This document shows positions 26,707 to 36,497 of a DNA stretch of 64,000 bases, in pieces. The position numbers and the translations under genes are program-made. The first letter of the stretch is position 1, and each line of letters starts with the position of its first letter. The notes under the pieces are model-generated. The model worked only from the letters and a program-made list of their open reading frames with translations. It was not told where the DNA came from and did no database searches. The DNA is taken from positions 1 to 64,000 of the forward strand of contig NZNC01000021.1 of NCBI GenBank assembly GCA_002692965.1, given 5' to 3'. The stretch is from Haliea sp. GTDB lineage: Bacteria; Pseudomonadota; Gammaproteobacteria; Pseudomonadales; Halieaceae.

Positions 26707-29700
26707 ATGCGGGCCATGAGCGGGACCGTGGAAGACAAAGGCGGGATGTTGAGACTGGCGGACGGGCTCTGGATCGTGCTGGTCAGTCTGTTGGTCCTGT
26801 TCGCCACCTATGTCAGCGCGGGCCGCCTGCTGACAGGCATGGTCAGCAGTTACCAGGCGCCTCTGCTGGCGGCTCTGAGCGAGCAGTTGCCGGTGCACCT
26901 GGAGGCCCGCGCAGTTGAGGCGCGTTGGCGCGGCTTCCGTCCGCAGCTGGTGTTCCACGGGCTGAGCTTGCGCGAGAGCCCCGGTGCGGCCAGCGCCGTC
27001 ACGCTGGAGGCCGGGCGCGCCACCATCGATGTCTGGGCCAGCCTGCGCAGCGGTTCGCTGCGGGTGAATCGCGCCCAGCTCGCCGGTCTCGACCTGAGGG
27101 GAGAGCTGACCGGGGAGGGGGATTTTCGCTTGCTGGGGCTGGGGCGCAGTCCCAACGGCTCGGGGGCCTGGGTGGAGGAGCTGCTGCTCGACCTGGAGCG
27201 GGTTGTACTGCGTGACAATCGACTCCACCTGCGCCTGCCGGATGGTTCGGTACAGGTTCTCAGCCTGGACCTCAGCCTGCTGCGGGATGGCAGCCGCCGC
27301 CAGCTGCGCGCGGAACTGCAGACTGTGCGTGGTACCGCGGTGACCCTGCTTGCCGATGGACTGGGCAATCCCTTTGATACCGCCGAGTACAGTGGTGACG
27401 TCTATGCGCAGCTGCAGGTGCGTGACTTGCGGGGGCTGGCCAGCTGGTGGCCAGGCGACAGAGACCTGCCGCTTGATCTGGATGGCAGCGCCGAACTTGA
27501 AGTCTGGCTGGGCCTGAAGAGCGGCGACCCGCGGCTGGATGTGCGCTTCGACGCCGCCGACCTGCGCGTGTCGGGGCGCGGGTCGCGCGCCTGGCGTCTT
27601 CCCTTTGATCGGCTGGCCGGCCAGGCGCGCGTCAGGCGCCTGGACCGCGGCTGGCAGTTGCAGGTCGGCGACCTTCACCTGCGCCAGGGAGCCCTTGATC
27701 AGCATTTGCCGGCGCTGTCGGTGGCGCTCCACGGGGACAGCGCGCAGCTCAACGCCCACGGCCTGCGGCTGGAGTCCCTGCGGCTGCTGGCCGGCCCAGA
27801 CAGCCCCCTGCCCGAGGGGCTAGGTGAAGCGCTGGAGACACTACAGCCCGCCGGCCTGCTGCCGGTGTTCCGCCTGCGACTAGACGACCTTTCGCGGGCT
27901 GGCGAAAGCTGGTCGGTGAGTGGCCGTTTCGAGGGCCTTGCGCTGGACTCCTGGCGTGGGGCGCCGGGGGTCGAGGGCGCTGCGGGAGAGCTCCACCTTC
28001 GGGCCGGACATGGCCGCGTCGTGCTGGATAGCCAGGATGTCGCGCTGAACTTTCCTACGGTCTACCGAGAGCCCCTGCAATGGCGTCAGCTGGCGGGTGC
28101 CATTGACCTGCACTGGGACAGCGACTGGCTGCGGCTTTCCAGCGGTTTGCTCAGCGCCACCGGCGAGGAGGGCACGGCGCGGGCCCTGTTCGGGCTGGAT
28201 GTGCCCCTGCGTCGCGGACTGGGCGATGTCGACATGCAGTTGCTGGTGGGCGTCGAAAGCATTGATCCGCGCTATCGCGACAAGTACCTCCCCTACATTC
28301 TGCCCGACAGCCTGCTGACCTGGCTGTCCGACAGCCTGCGGGCCGGGGAGGTGCGCAAGGGCGGTTTCGTCTGGCGCGGCAGCCTGCGCCCGGGCGCGCG
28401 GGATGCGCGCACAGTGCAGCTGTTTTTCGACGTCGCCGATGCCCGGCTGCGTTTTGACCCGCACTGGCCGATGCTCTCGGCCCTGTCGGGTACCCTGGTG
28501 ATCGATGACAGCCGTGTGAGCCTCTGGTCGGAGCAGGCGCAATTGTTCAACAGCCAGGTCACCCGGCTGTCGGCGGAAACCTGGCGCAGTGCGGACGATG
28601 AACTCCGACTGCTGGTCAACGCCACCCTCGCCGGTCCCGCCAGTGACGGACTGCGCCTGCTCCGGGAGTCGCCCCTGGCGGAGCCCCTGGGGGGCGCGCT
28701 GGATGCCTGGCGCGGTAGCGGCGAGCTGGCAGCCGACCTGCGACTGAACCTGCCCCTAGCCCCCGGCCCCCGGCCCGCGGAAGTGGGGGTGGCAGTCAGC
28801 CTGGACGACGTCGCGCTGCAGGTACGCCCGGGAGGGCTTGATCTCGGCGGACTGTCCGGGACCCTGCACTACGAGAGCGGCAGTGGCTTTGCCGGTGACA
28901 ACCTGCGCGCGAGACTCTGGGGGGAAGCCCTGACGCTTGCCGTGAAGCAGGACCGCGGCAGTCCGAACGCTTTCGTTCCCGGGCCGGTACAGCTGGAGAT
29001 GGCCAGCCGGGTGGACATGGCATCTCTCGCAGACTGGCTGGGCTTCCCCGGCGACTTCCCCGCAGAGGGGGGAGCAGAGGTCCGGGGCAGCCTGAGCTTT
29101 CAGTCAGGGGCGCGACCGAAGCTGGAGCTGACATCGGCGCTGCGTGGCGTGCAGCTGGATCTTCCCTTTCCTTTCGACAAGCCCCGCGAGCGTGCCCTGC
29201 CACTGGCCCTGTCGGCCGAGCTTGGCGGTGAGTCAGTGCCCCTGGACCTGCAGCTGGGGCGCCTGCTCGACGCGCGACTGTCCCTGCGTGGTGGCCGTGC
29301 CGAAGCCGCCTCCCTGGCGTTTCGCGACCGGCCCTTGCCGCTGCTGCCCGGCCTGTTGCGTGTATCGGGGCAGTTGCCGGAATTTCGCCTCGCGGCCTGG
29401 CAGGGGCTTCTCGCCGGGGGTATGGCCGACCGGGCGAGTGCGCCACCCACCGTGTCGGGCAACGCCGCCCCCGCTGGGCAAACGTCTAGCCCAAGCGGGC
29501 AGGCTTCCGGGCTCCAGCCCAGCGTGGAGGGCCTGCAGCTAGATACCCTGCTCGCACTGGGACGCGACTGGCGGGATGTCGTGCTTGACCTGCGCCGGCA
29601 GCCCGATGCCTGGCGGCTCGATCTGGAGGCCGCGGGCGTCCAGGGCCGCCTGCGCCTGCCCGAGGGGCCGGGCGCGGCGCAGCTCACGCTGGACAGCCTG

Positions 29701-30648
29701 GAGCTAGCGGTGCTTGCGGGAGGTGGTCCGCCGGGGGACGAGCCGGACCCCGGGCAGTGGCAGTCGCTGCCCGATATTGAGGTCGAGATTCTGCAGCTTT
29801 ATCGCCGGGGGCGCGCCTTTGGCCAGCTGGCATTCGCCCTCGGCTTTGCCGACGACGGCGTCCATGTGCGGCAGCTCCGGGGCAGTGTGCCCGGCCTGAC
29901 GCTGGCTCCGGGCCAGCCCGCCAGTCTGCACTGGGGCCGTGACGGCACCCGTCTGCAAGCGGGCTTGCGGGTCGGCAACCTGGGGGAAACCCTGGCCGCC
30001 CTGGACTATCAGCGGATTCTCGAGACGGGTGGCGGGGCCCTGGGGCTGGACCTGCGCTGGCCCGGGTCCCCGGGAGGCTTTGCCCTGGCGAGGAGCGAGG
30101 GTGCCTTGCGGATCGACCTGCGCGATGGCCGCTTTCTGAACGCGCCGGCCTCGGCCTCGGGTACCCTGCGGGTGGTCAGCATTCTTAATCTCGCTGATTT
30201 GATACAGCGCCTGAGCCTGAACCAGGTGTTCGAGTCCGGCATCTCCTTTGATCGCCTGCAGGGGGACCTGCTGTTGGGCGAGGGACGATTGCGGGTGCCG
30301 GAGTTGGAGCTGGCTGGCGCCGGCTCTGCTCTGGTATTCCGCGGCGAGTCACAGATTGCGGAGCGCAGCCTGTCGGGAGAGCTGGTGGCGACCCTGCCCG
30401 TTGCCAGCAACCTGCCCTGGGTCGCTGCCTTGGCCGGGGGCTTGCCGGCCGCAGCGGGGGTCTACGTGGTCAGCAAGGTCTTTGAGAAGCAGGTCTCGCA
30501 GCTGAGCAGTGCCGTCTACCGGCTGGGGGGAAGCTGGGATGACCCGCAATTGCGCCTGGACCGGATTTTTGACCTGGAGCAGCGCGCTCAGTCTTCCCAG
30601 GCGTCCCCGGAAGAGACAGCGTCTCCGGCGGATTCCTCGCGCCAATAG
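26707..30648 (+). CDS. yhdP: YhdP family AsmA-like envelope protein
   Basis: A 1313-residue protein with one N-terminal membrane anchor (LWIVLVSLLVLFATYVSAG) and a very long beta-rich periplasmic body ending in an AsmA-like C-terminal domain (GTLRVVSILNLADLIQRLS, about 1155-1270). YhdP, TamB and YdbH are reported to carry phospholipids to the outer membrane in E. coli. It follows rng by 6 bp. The 3' end overlaps darP on the other strand by 61 bp, where darP is truncated. Start at 26707; 26716 is an alternative. Confidence 0.95.
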   Translation: MRAMSGTVEDKGGMLRLADGLWIVLVSLLVLFATYVSAGRLLTGMVSSYQAPLLAALSEQLPVHLEARAVEARWRGFRPQLVFHGLSLRESPGAASAVTLEAGRATIDVWASLRSGSLRVNRAQLAGLDLRGELTGEGDFRLLGLGRSPNGSGAWVEELLLDLERVVLRDNRLHLRLPDGSVQVLSLDLSLLRDGSRRQLRAELQTVRGTAVTLLADGLGNPFDTAEYSGDVYAQLQVRDLRGLASWWPGDRDLPLDLDGSAELEVWLGLKSGDPRLDVRFDAADLRVSGRGSRAWRLPFDRLAGQARVRRLDRGWQLQVGDLHLRQGALDQHLPALSVALHGDSAQLNAHGLRLESLRLLAGPDSPLPEGLGEALETLQPAGLLPVFRLRLDDLSRAGESWSVSGRFEGLALDSWRGAPGVEGAAGELHLRAGHGRVVLDSQDVALNFPTVYREPLQWRQLAGAIDLHWDSDWLRLSSGLLSATGEEGTARALFGLDVPLRRGLGDVDMQLLVGVESIDPRYRDKYLPYILPDSLLTWLSDSLRAGEVRKGGFVWRGSLRPGARDARTVQLFFDVADARLRFDPHWPMLSALSGTLVIDDSRVSLWSEQAQLFNSQVTRLSAETWRSADDELRLLVNATLAGPASDGLRLLRESPLAEPLGGALDAWRGSGELAADLRLNLPLAPGPRPAEVGVAVSLDDVALQVRPGGLDLGGLSGTLHYESGSGFAGDNLRARLWGEALTLAVKQDRGSPNAFVPGPVQLEMASRVDMASLADWLGFPGDFPAEGGAEVRGSLSFQSGARPKLELTSALRGVQLDLPFPFDKPRERALPLALSAELGGESVPLDLQLGRLLDARLSLRGGRAEAASLAFRDRPLPLLPGLLRVSGQLPEFRLAAWQGLLAGGMADRASAPPTVSGNAAPAGQTSSPSGQASGLQPSVEGLQLDTLLALGRDWRDVVLDLRRQPDAWRLDLEAAGVQGRLRLPEGPGAAQLTLDSLELAVLAGGGPPGDEPDPGQWQSLPDIEVEILQLYRRGRAFGQLAFALGFADDGVHVRQLRGSVPGLTLAPGQPASLHWGRDGTRLQAGLRVGNLGETLAALDYQRILETGGGALGLDLRWPGSPGGFALARSEGALRIDLRDGRFLNAPASASGTLRVVSILNLADLIQRLSLNQVFESGISFDRLQGDLLLGEGRLRVPELELAGAGSALVFRGESQIAERSLSGELVATLPVASNLPWVAALAGGLPAAAGVYVVSKVFEKQVSQLSSAVYRLGGSWDDPQLRLDRIFDLEQRAQSSQASPEETASPADSSRQ

Positions 30649-30977
30649 AGCATCAGCTTGTGCAGGCCCGGGGGCGGGCTGTCCAGCTTGTCCACGGCCT
30701 CCGCGATGGGCGTGGCATCAATGTCACGCATCAGCTTGCCGATGTACTGCAGGTGGCGCCGCTTGGCGCCGTGCTGGCGGATCCTGCGGGCTTCGCGGAC
30801 GGCCAGGGACAGGCGCTCGTCATCCAGCGGCACCGCCGCCAACTGCCGGTCGCTGAGCAGCGTGAGGGCTTCGCCGAGCTCCTGCAGGGCTGTCATGTGA
30901 CGTTTGCGGGCGCTCTTGCTCGGCCGCGGCTCATCCGCTTCCGCCACCCGGGCCTGGTTGCGCTTGCCCATGCCCAT
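30588..30977 (-). CDS. darP: Ribosome-associated protein DarP (YjgA), C-terminally truncated
   Basis: A 129-residue DUF615 protein; the family is usually about 170-185 residues and acts in late 50S assembly. The first helical bundle is clear (SKSARKRHMTALQELGEAL, then RRHLQYIGKLMRD), and homology runs to about LHKLMLYWREESAGDA. The normal second bundle (about 55-60 residues) is missing. The end overlaps yhdP, with which it converges. GGAGTAAGG lies before the ATG. It is 3 bp from the end of ptsO and presumably the last gene of the rpoN-ptsN-rapZ-ptsO run. Whether the shortened protein works is unknown. Confidence 0.85.
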   Translation of the reverse strand: MGMGKRNQARVAEADEPRPSKSARKRHMTALQELGEALTLLSDRQLAAVPLDDERLSLAVREARRIRQHGAKRRHLQYIGKLMRDIDATPIAEAVDKLDSPPPGLHKLMLYWREESAGDAVSSGDAWED

Positions 30978-30980
30978 GCC

Positions 30981-31250
30981 TTACTCCGGCTCGTCAAAAC
31001 GGTTGTTGATCAGGGCGCACAGGGCTTCCAGGGCTTCCTGTTCGTCCTCACCGTCGACGTGCAGGTCGAGCTCCGTGCCCTTGCCGGCGGCAAGCATCAT
31101 GACGGCCATGATGCTCTTGCCGTCCACCAGCTGGCCATCGCGACCCGCTTTTACCGACGAACGGAAGCCGGAGGCGCAGCCGACGAATTTGGCCGCCGCC
31201 CGCGCGTGCAGGCCCAGCTTGTTGATGATGGTGATCCGGGTCTCAATCAC
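30981..31250 (-). CDS. ptsO: HPr-like phosphocarrier NPr
   Basis: An 89-residue phosphocarrier of the nitrogen PTS. With the GTG start at 31250 the phosphorylated histidine is His15 (NKLGLHARAAA) and the regulatory serine Ser46 (GKSIMAVMML), the canonical positions, which fixes the start; the ribosome site is weak. It relays phosphate from EI-Ntr to PtsN. It lies 11 bp after rapZ. Confidence 0.95.
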   Translation of the reverse strand: MIETRITIINKLGLHARAAAKFVGCASGFRSSVKAGRDGQLVDGKSIMAVMMLAAGKGTELDLHVDGEDEQEALEALCALINNRFDEPE

Positions 31251-31261
31251 GGCGTGCGCTG

Positions 31262-32116
31262 CTATTGCAGTTCCCTGTGGCGGAGGTGGACGTGGGAGTA
31301 TTGCTGGCGATAGTACTGGTAGAGACGATCGGCCAAGTATACTGACCGATGTTGGCCACCGGTACAACCCACGGCGACAGTCATGTAGCTACGGTTGCTC
31401 TCGCGGTAGTGAGGCAGCCACTGGTCGAGAAACCGGCGGATACTGTCGAACAGCTCGCCGGTCATCGACTGTGCCTCCAGAAAGCTGGCCACGTCGGCGT
31501 CCAGGCCGGTCAGCAGGCGCAGCTCCTTCACCCAGTGCGGGTTGGGCAGCATGCGCACGTCGAAAACCAGGTCCGCATCGTTGGGCAGCCCGCGCTTGAA
31601 ACCGAAGGACTGGAAGAGGATCGACATGCTGCCGGTGCCGTCGCCGACGACCCGCTGGCGGATGGCATCGCGCAGTTCGTAAATGGTCATCTGGCTGGTG
31701 TCCAGCACCAGGGCAGCCGCACTGGCGATGGGTTCCAGAAGCTGCCGCTCGCTATCGATTGCCTCGGCCAGGGGCAGCTGGTCACCGCTCAGGGGGTGCT
31801 TGCGCCGGGTCTCCGAGAAGCGCTTGATGAGAACCGGGTCCTGGGCGTCCAGGTAGAGGATCTCGCTGCGCACATCGGCGGGCAGGGCATCCAGAATGCC
31901 GCTGAAATCCTGCAGGTTGCGCCAGGCGTTGCGGGCATCAATGCAGACGGCAACGCCGCGGAAGTGCTCGAATTCGCCCCGCTGAGTTTCCGCGACCAGA
32001 GCTGGCAACAGGGCCGCCGGCAGGTTGTCGATGCAGTAGTAGCCCTCGTCCTCGAGCTGGTGCAGCGCGGTACTCTTGCCCGACCCGGAGCGTCCGGAGA
32101 TGATGACCAGTTGCAC
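31262..32116 (-). CDS. rapZ: RNase adapter protein RapZ
   Basis: A 284-residue protein with Walker A GRSGSGKST at about residues 8-16 and the C-terminal domain signature GCTGGQHRSVYLADRL. In E. coli RapZ delivers the GlmZ sRNA to RNase E and senses glucosamine-6-phosphate. It lies between ptsN (6 bp) and ptsO, the standard rpoN-operon order. Confidence 0.97.
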   Translation of the reverse strand: MQLVIISGRSGSGKSTALHQLEDEGYYCIDNLPAALLPALVAETQRGEFEHFRGVAVCIDARNAWRNLQDFSGILDALPADVRSEILYLDAQDPVLIKRFSETRRKHPLSGDQLPLAEAIDSERQLLEPIASAAALVLDTSQMTIYELRDAIRQRVVGDGTGSMSILFQSFGFKRGLPNDADLVFDVRMLPNPHWVKELRLLTGLDADVASFLEAQSMTGELFDSIRRFLDQWLPHYRESNRSYMTVAVGCTGGQHRSVYLADRLYQYYRQQYSHVHLRHRELQ

Positions 32117-32122
32117 GCGGCG

Positions 32123-32587
32123 TCAGCCCTCGTCAGCCCATTCCGTCGCGGCGCGGAACAGCTTGTCGTTGCTGTCGGCATCGCGCAGGGACTCGCAGAA
32201 GGCGCCCTGGCTGAACAGCCTTGCGATCCGGGCGAGAATGTCCAGGTGCTCCTGGTGCGCCTGATCCGGGACCAGCAACACGCAGAGCAGGTCCACCGCC
32301 ATGTCGTCCGGAGCGTCGAAGTCGATCGGCTCCTCCAGGCTGACCAAAGCCGCGAGAGGTTCCTGGCAGCCGGGGATGCGACAGTGGGGAATGGCGATAC
32401 CACCACCGAGGCCCGTGCTGCCGAGGCGCTCGCGGGCGACCAGCTGGGTGAAGACTTCCGACTGGGACAGCTCACTGCGGTCGCGGGCGATCAGCTCCGC
32501 CAGCGTCTCGAAGAGTTTCTTCTTGCTGCTCCCGGAGGCGCGACACAGGGTGCGCTCCGGGGTCAGTAGTTGGGCGAGTATTTGCAT
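32123..32587 (-). CDS. ptsN: PTS IIA-like nitrogen regulatory protein PtsN
   Basis: A 154-residue EIIA-Ntr. The phosphorylated His68 lies in GGGIAIPHCR. It receives phosphate from NPr and regulates potassium and nitrogen related targets by protein contact. It is in the rpoN-hpf-ptsN-rapZ-ptsO run, 11 bp after hpf. Confidence 0.97.
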   Translation of the reverse strand: MQILAQLLTPERTLCRASGSSKKKLFETLAELIARDRSELSQSEVFTQLVARERLGSTGLGGGIAIPHCRIPGCQEPLAALVSLEEPIDFDAPDDMAVDLLCVLLVPDQAHQEHLDILARIARLFSQGAFCESLRDADSNDKLFRAATEWADEG

Positions 32588-32598
32588 GAGAGAGTCTT

Positions 32599-32886
32599 CT
32601 AGTGGCCGCGGGCCTTTTCCTTGTGCTTGATCAGCTGGCGGTCCAGTTTGTCGACCAGGGCGTCGATGGCGGCGTACATGTCTTCGGATTCAGCGGCGGC
32701 AAAGATGTCGGCACCGGCGACGTGGATGGTCGCTTCGGCTTTCTGGACCAGTTTTTCCACGATCAGTGTGACCTCGGTATTGGTGATCTGGTCAAAATGC
32801 CGTTGCAGGCGCTCGAACTTACTTTGCACGTAGTCCCGCAGGGCATCGGTCACTTCGACGTGATGACCGCTGATATTCAGTTGCAT
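32599..32886 (-). CDS. hpf: Ribosome hibernation-promoting factor (short form)
   Basis: A 95-residue short HPF/YfiA protein (MQLNISGHHVEVTDALRDYV). It binds the 30S decoding region in stationary phase. The absence of a C-terminal dimerisation domain makes it the short form, which normally works with RMF. It lies 72 bp after rpoN. Confidence 0.96.
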   Translation of the reverse strand: MQLNISGHHVEVTDALRDYVQSKFERLQRHFDQITNTEVTLIVEKLVQKAEATIHVAGADIFAAAESEDMYAAIDALVDKLDRQLIKHKEKARGH

Positions 32887-32958
32887 ACCTGACTCCTTCT
32901 CGTTGAATGGGCGCGGTGCCCAATATCGGCGGGTTTACAGACCCGCACAGTTTGCATT

Positions 32959-34464
32959 CTAGACCAATCGCTTGCGCTCATTGGAGGGGGGGATCTGCAG
33001 CATCTCCCGGTACTTGGCGACGGTGCGCCGGGCGACCTGGATACCCTGCTCCTCCAGCATCTTTGCCAACTTGCTGTCCGACAGCGGCTTGCGCGGGTTT
33101 TCCGCGGCAACCAGCTTGCGGATAAAGGCACGGATGGCGGTTGACGAGGCCTCGCCGCCGCTGGCCGTGCCGACGTGACTGGAGAAAAAATACTTGAGTT
33201 CAAAAACGCCCCGCGGCGTGTGCATGTACTTGCGGTTGGTGACCCGGGAGATGGTTGACTCGTGCATCTCCACGGCCTCGGCGATATCCGCCAGCACCAG
33301 GGGTTGCATTGCCTCTTCACCGTGTTCGAGGAAGCCGCGCTGGCGCTCGACAATCTGTGTGGCCACCTTCATCAGGGTTTCGTTCCGGCTCTGCAGGCTC
33401 TTGAGGAACCAGCGGGCCTCCTGCAGATTGTCGCGCAGGTAGTTGTTGTCGGCACTGTTGTCCGCGCGCCGGATCAGGCTGGCATAGCTGTCATTGATGC
33501 GCAGGCGCGGGGCGACGTCGGGGTTGAGCTCCACGACCCAGCGGCCACTGCGTTTGCTGACAAAGACATCGGGGATGATGTATTCGGTGCTGTCCTCGCC
33601 GATCTGCTGGCCCGGACTGGGGTCCAGCGTGCGGATCAGGTCGAGGACCGCCCGCAGCTGGTCTTCCTTGAGCCGCATGCGGCGGAGGATCTGGTTGTAG
33701 TCGCCGCTACCGAGCTGGTTGAGGTAGCGGCTGATCACCTGCCTGGCCTGTTCGAGGTAGGGGGTACTGGCGGGCAGCTGCTGCAGCTGGACCAGCAGGC
33801 ATTCCTGCAGGTCGCGGGTGCACACGCCAGCCGGCTCGAATTGCTGCAGGCAGTGCAGAACCGCCACAACCTCCTCGAGGTCGATCTCGAGATCGTCGCG
33901 AAAGGCCTCGTGGATGTCCTCCACGCTGGTCTGCAGGCGGCCGTTGCTGTCGGTGGCGTCGATCAGGGCCAGGGCGATGACCCGGTCAGTGTCGGACAAG
34001 CGGGTCAGGTTAAGCTGCCAGCGCAGGTGGTCCTGCAGGGATTCCGACTGGCTGTTGCGGGTATCGAGGTCAAAGTCGCTGTCGTCGCCGCCGGCGCCGG
34101 CAGGGGCGCCGGTGGGAATCAGGTCTTCCCACTGGGTATCCACCGGCAGCTCCTCGGGCATGGCGCCGCTGGTCTGCCAGTCGTCGCGATTTTCACCGCT
34201 GCCACCACTCGCCGTGCCTTCCAGGCTCTCCAGAGGGCCGTCGGTATGCTGGGGGGCTTCGCGTTCCAGTCGCTGCGTGTTGTCGACTTCGGTATCCCCG
34301 CCGGAGTCGTCTTCGGCCACCTCCAGCAGGGGGTTGCTGTCCAGGGCCTGCTGGATTTCCTGCTGCAGGTCCAGGGTGCTCAGCTGCAGCAGGCGAATGG
34401 CCTGCTGCAGCTGAGGTGTCATGGTCAGCTGTTGGCCTAGCTTGAGTTGCAGGGACTGTTTCAT
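32959..34464 (-). CDS. rpoN: RNA polymerase sigma-54 factor
   Basis: A 501-residue sigma-54. Region I ([20 protein letters not shown]) contacts activators, an acidic region II spans about 60-130, the core-binding domain follows, and the RpoN box ([10 protein letters not shown]) near residue 480 reads the -24 element. The ATG at 34464 matches the family; an upstream extension to 34548 is not conserved. It lies downstream of lptB with a 159-bp gap. Confidence 0.98.
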   Translation of the reverse strand: MKQSLQLKLGQQLTMTPQLQQAIRLLQLSTLDLQQEIQQALDSNPLLEVAEDDSGGDTEVDNTQRLEREAPQHTDGPLESLEGTASGGSGENRDDWQTSGAMPEELPVDTQWEDLIPTGAPAGAGGDDSDFDLDTRNSQSESLQDHLRWQLNLTRLSDTDRVIALALIDATDSNGRLQTSVEDIHEAFRDDLEIDLEEVVAVLHCLQQFEPAGVCTRDLQECLLVQLQQLPASTPYLEQARQVISRYLNQLGSGDYNQILRRMRLKEDQLRAVLDLIRTLDPSPGQQIGEDSTEYIIPDVFVSKRSGRWVVELNPDVAPRLRINDSYASLIRRADNSADNNYLRDNLQEARWFLKSLQSRNETLMKVATQIVERQRGFLEHGEEAMQPLVLADIAEAVEMHESTISRVTNRKYMHTPRGVFELKYFFSSHVGTASGGEASSTAIRAFIRKLVAAENPRKPLSDSKLAKMLEEQGIQVARRTVAKYREMLQIPPSNERKRLV

Positions 34465-34623
34465 CGCGAGCGGAAGGGGTCCTGATACCGTCTTGGACAG
34501 CTGGCTGGAACTGCCAGTGTAGCGCCCCGTGTCGAAGGGCTGCAACACCCTGGCGCGATTTTTGCTAGCGCCTGCCGAAAACAGGGCTTGACGGGAAGGC
34601 GCTTGGCGCAGGTGCCCGCGCGG

Positions 34624-35349
34624 CTACAGGCGGAAGTGGTCGCCAAGGTAGACCTGGCGGACGCGCGCGTTGGCCAGGACTTCGGCGGAACTGCCCTCGG
34701 CGATGATGTGCCCCTCGCCGACGATATAGGCCTTTTCGCAGATATCGAGGGTTTCCCGCACGTTGTGGTCGGTAATCAACACGCCTATGCCGCGGCGTTT
34801 GAGGTGGTTGATAATGTCCTTGATGTCGCTCACGGAGATTGGGTCCACGCCAGCGAAAGGCTCGTCGAGGAGGATGAAGTCCGGCTCGGTGGCCAGGGCG
34901 CGGGCGATTTCCACCCGGCGCCGCTCACCGCCGGACAGCGATTGTCCCAGGTTGCCGCGGAGGTGGCTGAGATGGAATTCTTCCAGCAGGCGGTCGGCGT
35001 GGGTCTGACGTTCGTGCCGGCGCAGGTCCGGCCGCGTCTCGAGAATCGCCAGGAGGTTGTCCTCTACCGTCATTTTGCGGAATATCGAGGCTTCCTGGGG
35101 CAGGTAGCCAATGCCGCGGCGGGCCCGTTCGTGCATCGGCAGCCCGGTGATATCCTCGCCGTGGATGTGAATGTGGCCGCCATCCGCGGCTACGATGCCG
35201 ACAATCATGTAGAAACAGGTGGTCTTGCCGGCCCCGTTGGGGCCCAGCAGTCCGACCACCTGGCCGCTGTGCACTTCCAGCGAGACATCCTCGACAACCC
35301 GCCGGCCCCGGTAGGCCTTGGCCAGGTTACTTGCGGTCAGCAGCGCCAT
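34624..35349 (-). CDS. lptB: LPS export ABC transporter ATPase LptB
   Basis: A 241-residue cytoplasmic ATPase driving LPS extraction through LptFG. Walker [10 protein letters not shown], signature [15 protein letters not shown], Walker [14 protein letters not shown] and the H-loop His (LITDHNVRE) are intact. ATG at 35349 lies 23 bp inside the end of lptA. Confidence 0.98.
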   Translation of the reverse strand: MALLTASNLAKAYRGRRVVEDVSLEVHSGQVVGLLGPNGAGKTTCFYMIVGIVAADGGHIHIHGEDITGLPMHERARRGIGYLPQEASIFRKMTVEDNLLAILETRPDLRRHERQTHADRLLEEFHLSHLRGNLGQSLSGGERRRVEIARALATEPDFILLDEPFAGVDPISVSDIKDIINHLKRRGIGVLITDHNVRETLDICEKAYIVGEGHIIAEGSSAEVLANARVRQVYLGDHFRL

Positions 35350-35965
35350 CGCGCGACTCCTGCTCACTGTCCGTTTCGCTTGCGGCGGTCGGTGCCGGGG
35401 CACCATCCCCGCTGCCCTGGTTGACCACGCGGGCAGGGATGACGACTTCGACCCGTCGGCCGTCTTCGGCCGAGGCGTCGCTGTTGGCCCGCACCCGCTG
35501 CTCGGCGATGAAGTAATCGATACTGTCGCCGGTAACCAGCGAGCCGTCCTGTTCGATGCTGGCCTGCCGGCGCAACTGGACGCGCTCCTCGCTGTTGAAG
35601 TACTCGATGACCCTGGCCCGGGCATGCAACAGCCCCTTGTCCGGCTCCGGCTGCTCCTGCAGATGGGCGGGATTGCCCTCGGCGACAATGCGCTCGGCGG
35701 CGTCCACGCGATGGTGCACGGTCACTTTGTCGGCGTTGATGCGCAGGCTGCCCTGCTGCAACTTCACATTGCCGGTGTAGACGGTGAAGCCTTCTTTTTC
35801 GTCGCGTAGGGCGCTGTCGGCGCTGATGCGGATGGCCTGCTCGCGGTCGCTCGGCAGCGCCCCCGCTAGGGGCGCGACAAGCAGTACCAACAGAGCCAGA
35901 ACCAGCGGTGGGACGCGCGGGTTGCCGGGCTTGCCGTGGCGAGTCCTATTGGCCAGGGGGGACAT
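35327..35965 (-). CDS. lptA: LPS transport periplasmic protein LptA
   Basis: A 212-residue periplasmic bridge protein: a signal-peptide hydrophobic stretch ([16 protein letters not shown]) and then the OstA-like jellyroll ([20 protein letters not shown]). The C-terminal 40 residues are Glu/Asp/Ser/Ala-rich and probably disordered. The start overlaps the lptC end by 20 bases and the stop overlaps lptB. Confidence 0.95.
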   Translation of the reverse strand: MSPLANRTRHGKPGNPRVPPLVLALLVLLVAPLAGALPSDREQAIRISADSALRDEKEGFTVYTGNVKLQQGSLRINADKVTVHHRVDAAERIVAEGNPAHLQEQPEPDKGLLHARARVIEYFNSEERVQLRRQASIEQDGSLVTGDSIDYFIAEQRVRANSDASAEDGRRVEVVIPARVVNQGSGDGAPAPTAASETDSEQESRDGAADRK

Positions 35966-36497
35966 ACAGGCTCTCCACGTTGGGTTCCAGATGAATGACC
36001 TGGGTGGTCAGGTCGGCGCGCATGCCGTCGGCAGTGACCTGGTTGTTTGCCTGGGTGAAGGTCACCGGGACCATGGAGGTCGCCGTCTTGCTTCGCAGGT
36101 TGAGGGTCAGCGCGCGGGTCGCCAAGGTGCCACCACTCTGGTCGTTGGTCAGCAGAATGTCCTGGCGCAGCGACAGGATTTCGGTGGCATGGCGCAGCGT
36201 GCCGCGCTGGGCGACCAGGGACCAGCTGCGGTCGTCGCCATCGTGGGCATAGTAGCGCGGCTGGCTGAGTTCGGAAATATTGTCTGCGTCCCGGTAGGCG
36301 ATCCGCTCGGCGGCGAGAATTTCCACCAGCTGGCCCGCTTCATTGTAGGCCTGACTGCGCGAGTCCGTCAGGTAAGTGGTCACGCTTGGCTGCTGTCGCG
36401 CTGCCCCCCGCTGATCCAGGGGGGTGTCGAGGTTGGGCGCCCAGAACCAGGCCAGCAGGAGCAGGGCGAGCAGGACGTTCTGTCGCAGTCCCCCCAT
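35946..36497 (-). CDS. lptC: LPS export protein LptC
   Basis: A 183-residue bitopic protein: a short cytoplasmic start, one membrane segment (NVLLALLLLAWFWAP), and a jellyroll periplasmic domain that passes LPS from LptFG to LptA. The ATG at 36497 overlaps the kdsC stop. Order kdsD-kdsC-lptC-lptA-lptB is as in E. coli and Pseudomonas. Confidence 0.95.
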   Translation of the reverse strand: MGGLRQNVLLALLLLAWFWAPNLDTPLDQRGAARQQPSVTTYLTDSRSQAYNEAGQLVEILAAERIAYRDADNISELSQPRYYAHDGDDRSWSLVAQRGTLRHATEILSLRQDILLTNDQSGGTLATRALTLNLRSKTATSMVPVTFTQANNQVTADGMRADLTTQVIHLEPNVESLYVPPGQ

